Assembly: GCF_001656035.1 (NCBI RefSeq)
Contig: NZ_CP010029.1
Location: forward strand, 4,028,074-4,092,073
Direction of reading: 5' to 3'
From: Yersinia entomophaga
Lineage (GTDB): Bacteria > Pseudomonadota > Gammaproteobacteria > Enterobacterales > Enterobacteriaceae
Length of the DNA stretch: 64,000 nucleotides
A program made the translations under genes and the position numbers. The notes beneath the pieces were generated by a model. That model saw nothing but the letters and a program-made list of their open reading frames with translations. It was not told the DNA's origin and made no database searches. Below are positions 9,059 to 19,157 of the stretch, piece by piece; position 1 is the first letter of the stretch; every line of letters begins with the position of its first letter.

Positions 9059-12000
9059 ATGAAACATAATATTAAAGGAATTTTTATTCCACTAACATCG
9101 CGCTTTGCGATGCCGGTTGCTTGGTTAAATATTGTCATACAGATTCTTTTTCCTCTGGCGGGTGCATTTACGCCAGTCATGGCTGCAAAAGCAGATAATC
9201 GCTCGATGCTAACCCCGCCCTCGGAGAAAAATGTAATACCTTTAACTAAGGTATATACGTTAGCTAAGGGGGAAACTCCATCAAGCGTGGCAAAAAAGTA
9301 TGGTATTAGCCTGGATGAGTTACGCCAGCTAAACCGCCATCGACTCTTTTTACAGGAGTTTGATAAATTGCCTGAAGGAACATTGTTGAATGTGCCGAAT
9401 AAAATTCCGGCAAAAACAACTGAAACCAATATAGGAGAGTTGAATAAACAACAGATTGAAAAGGAAAATAAATTTGCCAGTTGGGCTTCGCAATCTGGCC
9501 GCTTTCTTCAAAATAATCCTAATGGCGATGCAGCGGCAAATCTTGCGTTAGGTGCAGCAACCAGCAAAGCTAACCAAGAAGTGCAGCAATGGTTAAGTCG
9601 TTTTGGTACCGCGCGCGTACAGCTAAATCTGGATAAAAGTTTTTCTTTGCAAAACTCACAGATTGATTTGCTTATTCCACTAAAAGATCGAAAAGACACG
9701 CTGTGGTTTAGTCAGAGTAGTTTGCATCGTACTGATAGCCGGACTCAGGCCAATTTGGGGCTGGGAATTCGCTATTTTCAGCCTAGCTACATGGTGGGTA
9801 CAAATAGCTTTCTGGATTATGACTTATCCCGCGATCATGCTCGCTTAGGCTGGGGGGTGGAATATTGGCGCGATTTCCTAAAGTTAGGTGCCAATACGTA
9901 TTGGCGCCTAACTAACTGGAAAGATTCTAAAGATTTTGTCGATTACGAAGAACGTCCGGCAAACGGTTGGGATATACGCGCCGAAGGATATTTACCTGCT
10001 TACCCGCAGCTGGGCGCTAAATTAACCTATGAACAATATTACGGCGATGAGGTCGGATTATTTGGCAAAGATAAACGCCAGAGCAACCCTCATGCTATTA
10101 CCGCTGGCGTTAATTACACGCCGTTTCCTTTATTAACCCTTAGCACGGAACAACGTCAGGGTAAATCCGGCGAAAATGATACCCGATTTGGAATCCAACT
10201 AACCTATCAGCCAGGAATACCCTGGAGTCAGCAATTGGACGGCGCGGCAGTGGCCGTTCGTCGTAGTCTGGCTGGAAGCCGCTATGACCTTATTGAACGT
10301 AACAATAATATTGTTCTGGAATATCGCAAAAAAGACGTGGTGTTCCTCACGTTGACTAATAACGCCAGCGGCTATGCCGGTGAACAAAAATCACTGGGCG
10401 TATCCGTGAATGCAAAATACGGATTGGATCGTATTGAATGGGACAGCGCCGCGCTGGTGATGAACGGCGGCAGCCTTGTTCAAGAGGCCGCCGATAGATT
10501 CAGCGTGATATTACCGAATTATCAACCCGGTGGACGCGCCGCGAATACCTATAATTTAAGCGCCGTTGCTTACGATAAAAAAGGAAACGCTTCATCCCGC
10601 GCGCAAACTGAGATTGTGGTGACGGAAGCCGCCGTCAGCACCTTAAACAGCACCTTTAGTCCAGCAGAAAGTCAGCTAACTGCCGATGGGCAGCAGACTG
10701 TCGATCTCGTGTTGAATATTCGCGATAAAGATAATCAGCCAGTTGATGTGCAAGATACTGAGATCAATCTGGATATTAGCAGTCAGGCGAGAAGTAAAGT
10801 CAGCACTCAGGTTACGCCATTTACTCGCGTGGATGTGGGGCAATATCGCGCAACGGTGACGGCAGGAACTCAAACCGAGCGAGTCATCTTAACGCCTTCG
10901 ACGCGCAATATAACATTGGCTGAGGCCAAGGTTACGCTGGTGGCCGGGGATGCGGATATCGGACATTCCACTTTGACGGTATCACCTGAAACAATTGTGG
11001 CTGACGGTTCTACTCACAGCACGCTGACCTTTACCGCTAAAGATAGCCATGACAATTTGGTTAGCGGCTTAACCGATGTGAGTTTTGCTATCAGTGGGCT
11101 GAATGATAATAGCAGCCTGGTGGTAGGCAAAGTGGCAGAGAGCCACGGGGTTTATCGCGCAACATTGCAGGGAACCGAAGCGGGCGCGGCCAGTTTGACA
11201 CCGGTCATTAACGGTGTGGCGCTCGGTGGATTGGCGGCGTTGCTCACACTTACCGCCGATAACGGAACGGCGCAGATTACCGATGGCAATTTGTGGGTGA
11301 CCTCCGACGGCGCGTTGGCAAATGATATTGAAACCAATGGTGTTAGCGTCAGAGTTACCGATGCATCGGGTAATGTAGTACCAAATCACGAGGTCACGTT
11401 TAGCACCAGTAACGGGCAGATCCTTACGCCGCATGTCATAACTGATGTGAATGGATTGGCATCGACGCTGCTGACCAGCACTCTCTCTGGGACTATTCCT
11501 GTCACCGCGACGGTCAACGGGCAATCGAAATCTGTCGATACCCAGTTTGTCGGTGATCTATCGACCTCTTTTATTACCGACCTTACGCCATCGGTGACGC
11601 AGGCCGTGGCTGATGGCAGCACGAAGGTGATATATCGAGCGACGGTAAAAGATGAAAAGGGGAATACTTTACCTAACGTACCGGTGTATTGGGAGCGCGA
11701 CAATACTCAGGTTATGTTGAGTGCCGCTCGCAGTGAAACCGATGATCAGGGCATCGCGCAAATTGAGGCTTCCAGTCTGAAAGCGGGGGAGGTGATTGTC
11801 AGTGCTCAAAGTCGGCTTTCTCGTAAATCGGCAACCTCGGTTTCCTTTATCGCCGATATGACTCAGGCCAAGATCGATCGGCTTAGCGCGGATAAAAATA
11901 TCTTAGTGGCAGATAATACGGAAACCGCCACCTTGACGGTCGGCATCACTGACAAGAATGACAATATTCTGACTGGTGTACCGGTGAGCTGGCAGATTAT

Positions 12001-15000
12001 TGAAGGCAGCGGCACGATCATTCCCGTTGAGTCAGTTACCGATACGCAAGGGCTGGCGACCGCCTCTCTAAATACCCGTCAGTCTGGCGTATTAAAAGCG
12101 AGCGTAAGTCTGAATAATGGTGATTCGCGCAATATTACGCTGAATGCTGTGGCCGATAACCGCACGGCAAAAGTGTTATTGACGGCGGAAAATAACAAAG
12201 ACTCGGCCATTGCGAATGACGTCGATTCTGTTGTGCTGCTTGCCGAGGTTAAAGATGCCGAAGGTAACGCCATTATTGATTTGCCAGTCACCTGGCGCAG
12301 TTCGATTAATTCAGTAAATCAATCCGTGTCCAACACCGATATCACGGGTGTTGCGCGGATGACGCTAAAAGGCAACCAGGCCGGAGATGCGCAGGTAACG
12401 GCGCTACTGTTCAATGGCGAACAGGCGGATAAAAGCGTCAGGTTTGACCCTACAGCGGCAGAAATTGGGAACAGCCAATTGAGCACATCGCCACAAACTA
12501 TCGTTGCAGATGGCGTTGCCAAGTCGCTGGCCACATTGATATTGCGTGATACCAACGGTAATCCGGTATCGGGGCAAAGTGTGAGATTCAGCGCGGAAAA
12601 CGGTTCCGATATTTCTTTCGTCAATCAACTCGAAAAAGGTCAGGGTGTTTATCAGGTCGAGGTGATAGGAACGCGTCAGGGAACGCATACTTTAACGGCT
12701 CATATCGATGGAGCAAATCCATTTAACAAGAGTATTGATCTGGGGCTGGTTGCCAATGCTTCAGATGTACGGATTAAGTCGGTAACCGTTGCTCGTTCGC
12801 AGGCCAATGCTGACGGCAACGATTCAGTGGAAATAACGGCTCAGGTTGAAGACAGCCACCAAAATACCGCGCTGGAAAACGTGGCGGTAGGCTGGAAAAC
12901 CAATCTGGGAGAATTAATACGGCCGGTTAGCCAGACTAATAAACAAGGGGTTGCAGTGATTTCGCTGACCAGTACCGAAGCCGGAAATGCGCAAATTGCC
13001 GGGCTATTAGGTTACGGTCAGGAAGAAAATGCCGACAAACTGGTTACATTTGTGACCGGAATGGTATCCGATGACAAATCAACCTTCTCGTTGTCACCGA
13101 CGGTCATTACTGCCAATGGTAACGATAGCGCCACGCTGCTGGTGACTGCGCGGGATGCTCAGGGGAATTTGTTAACTGGATTGCAGAAAGAGATCGTGCT
13201 TTCTTCTCCGGAGGGCATCACCTTAAAGACCTCGGCATTTACTGAGGTTTCCACCGGAATTTATGAAGGAAAAATCAGCGGGACTAAAGCAGGGGTTGCC
13301 ACCCTAAACGTTGCGATCAAAGGGGTTACCCTTAAGCAGCAGCGCCAATTAACGCTACGGGCGGATGCGGCTACGGCGAAGATGTTGGGTAGCGCAACGG
13401 CGACCCCAGCGTCCGCTATGGTGGGCGAGTCGGTTATTTATCGGGCGACTTTAGTCGATGCCTATGATAACCCGCTGGGGGCGGGTATTCCGGTGACCTG
13501 GCGTGCTAACGCCGACAGCTACTTGAGCCAGCAGCAAACCCTGACTAATGCCCAAGGGATAACCGAGGTGTCGCTCAGTCGCACCAAGGTGGGTACGGCG
13601 CAACTGAGCCTAATATTGACCGGTGGAACCTTTGATGCGCCGAATGTGCCTTTCCACGCAGGCGCGGTTGATGAAAGTAAATCCGAGTTGTCTCTCAGTC
13701 CGGGCAGCATTACCGCCGATGGCGTAGATATTGCGACGCTGAAGGTGATACTGCGTGATAAACAAGGCAATTTGCTGTCACTGCAAAAAGTATCGGCGGA
13801 GGCGGATCAGAAAGACGCGGTGACGATCTCTGCGGCTAAGGAAAATTCACCAGGTGAATATCTGATCCTGGTTCAGGGAAAAAAGGCGACCACCGTCAGT
13901 TTATCCACTCAGGTCAATGACGCTCCGTTCAAAACTGCGCAGACGCTAACGCTTAAGGCTGATATTTCCAGTGGAAAGGTCGATAGTATTACGCCGGCCG
14001 TCACCAGCATTGTTGCAGGGAAGGACAGCGTCGTTTATCGCGCGGTGATTAGCGATGCTGAGGGTAATTTACTGAAGGACGCTATTGTGTCCTGGCAATT
14101 AATCTCAGGTTCGGCGGTCTTTGATCGAATATCCAGAACGGATGGGATGGGAGTAGCACAAACTACCTTGAGCAGCACCGTAGCGGGTGACGTGGTTATT
14201 GCAGCTTATCTGAACAGTAACCAATATAAGAATGCTATACCGGTAACGGTGAAACCCGGCGCCATCGATCAAAACGCGTCGACCTTTGTCAGTGACAAAA
14301 TCACAATAGGCTCGGATGGAACCGAAGCGGCCAATTTGCTGGTTAAGCTGAAGGATATTTACGGGAATAATATTCCTAAAGAGGTGGTTAATATTACCTC
14401 ATCTTCTACATTGACCGGTTTTAAGGTGACGCCTCAGCCAATGAAGGATATAGGCAGCGGTAATTACACCGCGGCTGCTACCTCTACCGCCAAAGGTCAG
14501 CAGGTGATCAGTGCCAAAGTGGGCAGCACCCAAATTGGCAAAGATATTACGATTACCATCGGGGCAATAACGCCGGATTTGCGTTTTGATAATGCGCAGC
14601 AGCAAGTGACCTATGTCAAAACCTTTAACCAATCGCAGCCGGCCAGAAATGTTCCCGTCGGCGTGCGCCAATTTTGGAGCAGTAGCGATCCTGATGTGGC
14701 GCAGGTAGATGACGTTGGCAAAGTGACCCTATATAAATCGGGCAAGGTCACTATCACGATTCAAACCAGCGGTAATGGGCAATATAACCCGGCTCAGGGC
14801 AGCTATGAACTTCAGGTAGATAAAGCCGATCCTCAGCTCACGACGGATCAGGCAATTATTGCCGATTACTGGGCGGAAGGTAACAATCCATCGGTGAAGG
14901 TTTCACTCAATAATAGTGATGCTGCCGCCTTAACCCCAACTTATCGAAGTAGCGATAGCAAAGTAGTGACCATCAATGCTCAAGGTAATCTGACGCAAGT

Positions 15001-16102
15001 CAGACCCGGAGCGACTGATATTACCGTTTCAACGCCGGAAACCGATCAATTCAAAGGGAGTGAATTAAAGATTGGCTATACCTTAAGTAAAGGGCGGCAT
15101 CCTATTACCTTCAGCCAACCGACTTTCCAGGTAACGGATCAGGAGAATCTGTCGGTAGAGCAGCCTATTGTGGCACTACCCGCTAATGCTAAATATAGTT
15201 GGGGAAGCAGCGATAGTTCCGTCGTTAATATTAAACCTACTACTGGGGAGATAAATAGTCAGGCTGTCGGCAAGGCTCGGTTGACGTTAACCATGGCATC
15301 GAATGAATTCTACGAGGAAAGTAGCGGCTATTACGATGTGGAGATCTACGGAAAACCGAGTATTAGCGGCAAGGTAGTTCACCTGAGTAAAGGTCAGTCA
15401 TCTGAATCGAATAAATGGAATCCGACGTTTACCCGCGATACGATATCGGTGAACTGGTCATCCGAGAGCAGTAATAAATACACGGCGCCAACGAAGGTGG
15501 TAATTCAGATATTTGATAACAGTACCAACGCTAAGCTTGAAGAAATAACGGAAACTTCCAGCTTTATGTCGAAAACAACGACCTTCCAACCCAAAGAAAG
15601 CTATTGGGGAAAAAGGCTAAGGATTGTTGCCACGGCATACGGGTTTAATAATCTGCAGGATCGCTACCAGTATATGGTTGACGCGTACCCCTTAGAGCCG
15701 GCCGCTATTTGGAATAGTGCTATTCTAAGATCGCGTAGCCTTATTTATATCACTAGCTCAGGGGCAAGAGATTCATCATGTCGGGAGACATGGTTGGGTC
15801 GGGAGCATCATGTTAACGCGAACATTGATAATTTGGCCTTAAACTTTAGTTCAGGGGATAGATTAATCGCACCGATGGAAGTGACGGTAAGAGTCGACTT
15901 TGGCGGTCAGTCCAATTCGAATGTTTATACAAAAACCAATATTTTCTCCAGTGAGAATATTGCCGTTAATAAAAGCACCAAAATTTTCAGCGAGTGCTGG
16001 AAAAGCCACGTTGGGGGTTACTCACCATCATTAGTTGTCAAGTTCGGTGGGATGACAAGAACTTACTGGGGCGGGTCTCATGGCTGGGGGGGGAAATGGT
16101 GA
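9059..16102 (+). CDS. Giant inverse autotransporter adhesin (invasin/intimin family)
   Basis: 2347 residues. In order: a long Sec signal peptide (1-43); a LysM peptidoglycan-binding domain (about 64-113, VYTLAKGETPSSVAKKYG); an inverse-autotransporter beta-barrel (about 181-425, with GLGIRYFQPSYMVGTNSFLD); a linker; then about 13 Big_1-like Ig domains (about 505-1830), each beginning with a variant of SPxTITADGxDxATL. Three Big_2-like domains (about 1835-2100) follow, and a C-terminal region of about 240 residues with two cysteines and a Gly/Trp-rich end. The family inserts the barrel in the outer membrane and exposes the C-terminal arm for adhesion. I cannot assign a receptor. The terminus does not look like the C-type-lectin domain of invasin or intimin. 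The ATG start directly precedes the signal peptide. Confidence 0.93.
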   Translation: MKHNIKGIFIPLTSRFAMPVAWLNIVIQILFPLAGAFTPVMAAKADNRSMLTPPSEKNVIPLTKVYTLAKGETPSSVAKKYGISLDELRQLNRHRLFLQEFDKLPEGTLLNVPNKIPAKTTETNIGELNKQQIEKENKFASWASQSGRFLQNNPNGDAAANLALGAATSKANQEVQQWLSRFGTARVQLNLDKSFSLQNSQIDLLIPLKDRKDTLWFSQSSLHRTDSRTQANLGLGIRYFQPSYMVGTNSFLDYDLSRDHARLGWGVEYWRDFLKLGANTYWRLTNWKDSKDFVDYEERPANGWDIRAEGYLPAYPQLGAKLTYEQYYGDEVGLFGKDKRQSNPHAITAGVNYTPFPLLTLSTEQRQGKSGENDTRFGIQLTYQPGIPWSQQLDGAAVAVRRSLAGSRYDLIERNNNIVLEYRKKDVVFLTLTNNASGYAGEQKSLGVSVNAKYGLDRIEWDSAALVMNGGSLVQEAADRFSVILPNYQPGGRAANTYNLSAVAYDKKGNASSRAQTEIVVTEAAVSTLNSTFSPAESQLTADGQQTVDLVLNIRDKDNQPVDVQDTEINLDISSQARSKVSTQVTPFTRVDVGQYRATVTAGTQTERVILTPSTRNITLAEAKVTLVAGDADIGHSTLTVSPETIVADGSTHSTLTFTAKDSHDNLVSGLTDVSFAISGLNDNSSLVVGKVAESHGVYRATLQGTEAGAASLTPVINGVALGGLAALLTLTADNGTAQITDGNLWVTSDGALANDIETNGVSVRVTDASGNVVPNHEVTFSTSNGQILTPHVITDVNGLASTLLTSTLSGTIPVTATVNGQSKSVDTQFVGDLSTSFITDLTPSVTQAVADGSTKVIYRATVKDEKGNTLPNVPVYWERDNTQVMLSAARSETDDQGIAQIEASSLKAGEVIVSAQSRLSRKSATSVSFIADMTQAKIDRLSADKNILVADNTETATLTVGITDKNDNILTGVPVSWQIIEGSGTIIPVESVTDTQGLATASLNTRQSGVLKASVSLNNGDSRNITLNAVADNRTAKVLLTAENNKDSAIANDVDSVVLLAEVKDAEGNAIIDLPVTWRSSINSVNQSVSNTDITGVARMTLKGNQAGDAQVTALLFNGEQADKSVRFDPTAAEIGNSQLSTSPQTIVADGVAKSLATLILRDTNGNPVSGQSVRFSAENGSDISFVNQLEKGQGVYQVEVIGTRQGTHTLTAHIDGANPFNKSIDLGLVANASDVRIKSVTVARSQANADGNDSVEITAQVEDSHQNTALENVAVGWKTNLGELIRPVSQTNKQGVAVISLTSTEAGNAQIAGLLGYGQEENADKLVTFVTGMVSDDKSTFSLSPTVITANGNDSATLLVTARDAQGNLLTGLQKEIVLSSPEGITLKTSAFTEVSTGIYEGKISGTKAGVATLNVAIKGVTLKQQRQLTLRADAATAKMLGSATATPASAMVGESVIYRATLVDAYDNPLGAGIPVTWRANADSYLSQQQTLTNAQGITEVSLSRTKVGTAQLSLILTGGTFDAPNVPFHAGAVDESKSELSLSPGSITADGVDIATLKVILRDKQGNLLSLQKVSAEADQKDAVTISAAKENSPGEYLILVQGKKATTVSLSTQVNDAPFKTAQTLTLKADISSGKVDSITPAVTSIVAGKDSVVYRAVISDAEGNLLKDAIVSWQLISGSAVFDRISRTDGMGVAQTTLSSTVAGDVVIAAYLNSNQYKNAIPVTVKPGAIDQNASTFVSDKITIGSDGTEAANLLVKLKDIYGNNIPKEVVNITSSSTLTGFKVTPQPMKDIGSGNYTAAATSTAKGQQVISAKVGSTQIGKDITITIGAITPDLRFDNAQQQVTYVKTFNQSQPARNVPVGVRQFWSSSDPDVAQVDDVGKVTLYKSGKVTITIQTSGNGQYNPAQGSYELQVDKADPQLTTDQAIIADYWAEGNNPSVKVSLNNSDAAALTPTYRSSDSKVVTINAQGNLTQVRPGATDITVSTPETDQFKGSELKIGYTLSKGRHPITFSQPTFQVTDQENLSVEQPIVALPANAKYSWGSSDSSVVNIKPTTGEINSQAVGKARLTLTMASNEFYEESSGYYDVEIYGKPSISGKVVHLSKGQSSESNKWNPTFTRDTISVNWSSESSNKYTAPTKVVIQIFDNSTNAKLEEITETSSFMSKTTTFQPKESYWGKRLRIVATAYGFNNLQDRYQYMVDAYPLEPAAIWNSAILRSRSLIYITSSGARDSSCRETWLGREHHVNANIDNLALNFSSGDRLIAPMEVTVRVDFGGQSNSNVYTKTNIFSSENIAVNKSTKIFSECWKSHVGGYSPSLVVKFGGMTRTYWGGSHGWGGKW

Positions 16103-16199
16103 CGGCAACGATACGCCGCGTGTGGATAATTACTAATGCTAAAAATATGACTATGGGGTAGTCATTTTAGATAAGTAGGACAGGGACGTTATTTACAAT

Positions 16200-16236
16200 C
16201 CTCACCGCGACACTCAGTTTCGGTGAGGGTTATTTT
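16200..16236 (+). terminator. Intrinsic terminator after the adhesin gene
   Basis: CCTCACCG at 16200 pairs with CGGTGAGG at 16221-16228 around a 13-base loop and is followed by GTTATTTT. It lies about 100 bases after the adhesin stop. Confidence 0.7.
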
Positions 16237-16250
16237 GACAATAACAGGTA

Positions 16251-16706
16251 ATGATTTTCACAGTAAAAATGATATCAAAAGATCAGAAATGTCCTACGAT
16301 TAGTTATTTTAACCATGATGTGATGTCGCAGGCCGACCGCGGTGATCATTTTTCTCAGAGAGAGAGTCAGTTACTGAGTATTTCTAATATAGGAGACAGT
16401 TTTATTCAGGACAGAGTGATGTACAGCGAAGATGTGTTGGATTTAAATCCGGCGTCGAATAAAAGAATATTGGCAGGAAGTAAAACTAAAGCAGAGTCTA
16501 GCTGTAGAGTAAAATTACAGACATTAAAAAAAATAACCATTTATTTAATCGAGTGTAATGAAGAAGGTTTTTATTTGTTGAATCAGCGCTCTGCCTTATC
16601 TGAAAATCCTGTCGGCATTAATAATAAACAGGAGATTAAATATAGCCTTTGTAACAATGATTCTTTTCCTGCGCGTAAAGATAAATTAGGCCAGGGGATT
16701 TTGTAG
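16251..16706 (+). CDS. Unrecognised 151-residue protein, AT-rich
   Basis: No known family recognised. No signal peptide or membrane segment is evident. The sequence is polar, rich in Ser, Asn and Lys, with one short hydrophobic strand-like patch near residues 95-110 (KKITIYLIECNEEGFYLL). The Shine-Dalgarno is poor for the ATG at 16251; a second ATG at 16269 is also possible. It lies 15 bases after the adhesin terminator and 71 bases before the next AT-rich ORF, on the side of the T3SS island. A secreted effector or chaperone is possible, but nothing in the sequence proves it. Confidence 0.45.
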   Translation: MIFTVKMISKDQKCPTISYFNHDVMSQADRGDHFSQRESQLLSISNIGDSFIQDRVMYSEDVLDLNPASNKRILAGSKTKAESSCRVKLQTLKKITIYLIECNEEGFYLLNQRSALSENPVGINNKQEIKYSLCNNDSFPARKDKLGQGIL

Positions 16707-16777
16707 TAAAAGTCAGGGGGAATAATGTTCCCCATTATGTTAATAACAGCAAATCAATCAAGAAAAAGGAATGAAAT

Positions 16778-17503
16778 ATGCATTTAAGAAATCACTCATT
16801 CAGATCCTCTTGTCGTCATTATATTAAAAATGCAGAAGTAACTAAAAAGGCATCAGAAGTTTCTATAAATATAGGGAGAGTTAATTCTGGTTATTTTGCT
16901 AGTTTATTCGGTGTAAGCAATACCAATGTTAATATTAGTTGGAAAGGAAATTCCACGTCATTAGATCTGAATAAGGTAGTTAAAAATTGTTGGAAGACAA
17001 TAAAAAATAATAATAAAGATATGGAAGAATGGCGGCGGCAGGAGAGAAGCGTATATATCCCTGCTGCCATTAATAAATCAATCGACACTGCTGCTGGATA
17101 TTTAGGTGCCAAGGTAAGCACGGAGACGAAGGATCGTGTTTTTGATAGAACATTCCAATATAGGTATATGTCTGCCGAGTTTTCTGGTGTGAGTAACGTA
17201 AAGAGCGCAGCTCAGACTTCTATTGGACAAACGGTAGGGAACTATCTTAGTCGGAATAATTCTCTAGACAATTTATTTAAAAATAATGAATTGGGAAGAG
17301 ATGCCAGCCAGCCAGATATGAAAAGAAAAATCAGAGAAGAGCATTCTTTAGTCAGTGCGGAAGTAACAAATTTCATCTCAGACCAGATCTATAAAAAATA
17401 TTTCTCACAGGATGTCAGTGCGATAAGAAAAGTTGCATTGCAATTAACACTTGAGGAAACAGGGATGTTTAAGGCTAAAAAAATCATGCCGCCGCGGGTG
17501 TAA
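16778..17503 (+). CDS. Unrecognised 241-residue protein, candidate T3SS effector
   Basis: A soluble, basic protein with no signal peptide or membrane helix. The first 30 residues are rich in Ser, Thr, His and Asn, as in many T3SS substrates, but this is only suggestive. Amphipathic helices are likely around residues 65-110 and 180-225. The codons are AT-rich compared with the flanking chb and APE genes. AAAAAGGA lies about six bases before the ATG, so translation is plausible. It precedes the DUF218 gene by 170 bases and lies within 2 kb of the T3SS genes. No homologue recognised. Confidence 0.55.
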   Translation: MHLRNHSFRSSCRHYIKNAEVTKKASEVSINIGRVNSGYFASLFGVSNTNVNISWKGNSTSLDLNKVVKNCWKTIKNNNKDMEEWRRQERSVYIPAAINKSIDTAAGYLGAKVSTETKDRVFDRTFQYRYMSAEFSGVSNVKSAAQTSIGQTVGNYLSRNNSLDNLFKNNELGRDASQPDMKRKIREEHSLVSAEVTNFISDQIYKKYFSQDVSAIRKVALQLTLEETGMFKAKKIMPPRV

Positions 17504-17673
17504 ATTCTAAGTAAACAACCAACCCACATATAAGTGATATTGCCAGTAAAGCCATATCTTGGGTAATGACCGAAAAAATAAAGCGTGATTAAAATATGCA
17601 ATATATGATCGAACTTTAAATTCACGTGAACTAAAAGTGAATTCTCGCTTTATGATATATAGAAGGAACAATA

Positions 17674-19041
17674 ATGAAGATTAACAATTCAAGCACGTTG
17701 GTGATCAACCCTACTAGGGTAAATGAAAATAGTCAGACTGAAAGTGAGAGTTCTCGTCTCAAAAAAAATGTCGCAACAACCACGGCAGTCAGTAATACGA
17801 CATCTACATTAAAAGCAAAAATAAACAGATATAAAGCTCAAAGAGATGAAGCGAATAAGACATTCACACCTAAAGAACAGCGTGTAAAGGAGTTTTATGG
17901 TTCAAAGTTTACTGTGACTCAAGAAGGCGGGTTACTCACCACCTCTAAACCTTATCCTAAGGAAGTACACTCCTTATTACATACCGATGCTAATATATCC
18001 GGAGCTAAAACGGCTGCCACGATGAGGGCTTTAATTGCCGAGGGGAATATGCTTGCGGCCAAAAAGTCGCACATGCCTGATGCCAATATTGACTTGGCTA
18101 AAGCGATACAAAACACTTTGTTCGAGGCAGCCGCAAACAATTTATCAGCGCTCACTGCACCTATTTCCTTACATATAGATAAAGAGCAGGGCATTTCACT
18201 CAATAATGCTAAAAGAGAATCGGTTAATGAGTGGGTGGCAAGGAATGATAATAGTGAAACCTTTATCATCTTAAATGGAAATAATGATGAAACCTACGTC
18301 AATTTCATTGCTGAGACGCTGAAGGATTCAAAGAATATCAATTTCATTACCAGTGGATTTGGCGGACATGGAACAACGGATCGGCACAATATTGCGATAA
18401 ACAAAACCGAAGGCGATCGCTTCAAGGAAATTTTGGTCGGGAAAGGGATTTCGGCTAGCCGGGTAACCGTCGATCCTTTCTCTACTAACAGTGGCCAAAA
18501 CGCTACGAATGTCGCAGATATTCTAGATCGTGTCGCTGATTCAGGTAAACCTGTATCAACCGTCGTGGTCAGCGGTACGCCAGCTGCAGTACCCAGGCAG
18601 ACTCTTACCTACGGACAACAGCTGAAGTTAGATAATACAAAGAGTTTCAATATAGAATCATTCCCATTCTTTAATCCAAGTGAATATAACACTTTGGCCG
18701 ATAGCCTAGCGACAATCAGAGAGTTTTCAACAACGCTTAATTATCTGTTCAACACGTCATATTTGCCTGCCAAACCCGAGCTGTATTCCGATGATTTTTT
18801 CTCTGCGGCTAAAGCATGTTTTAGCACATTGGAATCGAAATTGGGTAGTGAACATTCAGAGTTCGCCCAACAGAATAAACCTCTATTAGAGGCAATGAGG
18901 AATGTGGACGATGCCATGATAGAGAGATTCCGCAGCCAAAGTTTGACTGAAAATGATAAGGCGGCGGTAAAAACAATAGATAATTTCTTCAGATCTTTGT
19001 TCAATCCTCTTGAACTGACCTTTAAGCGTGATAATAGCTAG
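17674..19041 (+). CDS. DUF218 (YdcF/SanA/ElyC-like) domain protein, candidate T3SS effector
   Basis: 455 residues, no signal peptide. The N-terminal 60 residues are Ser/Thr/Asn-rich and probably disordered, as in T3SS secretion signals. A helical region follows. Residues about 195-320 carry the DUF218 hallmarks in order: FIILNGNND (strand and loop), ITSGFGGHGT (SGG-type turn), TEGDRFKEILVGKGI (in place of SEAxxMxxxLxxxGV), FSTNSGQNATNVADIL (in place of SxNTxENA) and VVVSGTPAAVPRQ. A helical C-terminal region of about 120 residues follows. Known DUF218 proteins in enterobacteria are envelope proteins or the SAM-binding YdcF; a copy with this architecture beside a T3SS suggests an effector (inference). 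AGAAGGA precedes the ATG. A terminator follows. Confidence 0.7.
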   Translation: MKINNSSTLVINPTRVNENSQTESESSRLKKNVATTTAVSNTTSTLKAKINRYKAQRDEANKTFTPKEQRVKEFYGSKFTVTQEGGLLTTSKPYPKEVHSLLHTDANISGAKTAATMRALIAEGNMLAAKKSHMPDANIDLAKAIQNTLFEAAANNLSALTAPISLHIDKEQGISLNNAKRESVNEWVARNDNSETFIILNGNNDETYVNFIAETLKDSKNINFITSGFGGHGTTDRHNIAINKTEGDRFKEILVGKGISASRVTVDPFSTNSGQNATNVADILDRVADSGKPVSTVVVSGTPAAVPRQTLTYGQQLKLDNTKSFNIESFPFFNPSEYNTLADSLATIREFSTTLNYLFNTSYLPAKPELYSDDFFSAAKACFSTLESKLGSEHSEFAQQNKPLLEAMRNVDDAMIERFRSQSLTENDKAAVKTIDNFFRSLFNPLELTFKRDNS

Positions 19042-19050
19042 TCAATACCA

Positions 19051-19088
19051 ATGTGCCCTCTTTGGGGGGCACATTCAATAGTTTTTGG
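19051..19088 (+). terminator. Terminator after the DUF218 gene
   Basis: ATGTGCCC at 19051-19058 pairs with GGGCACAT at 19067-19074, and a TTTTT tract follows after ten bases (19082-19086). It lies 10 bases after the stop codon. Confidence 0.55.
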
Positions 19089-19157
19089 AGGGGGCGTCAT
19101 TTGCAGCGATATGGGATTTTTTATCAGGTCATGCAGATTATCTAACGGGTACGAAGA

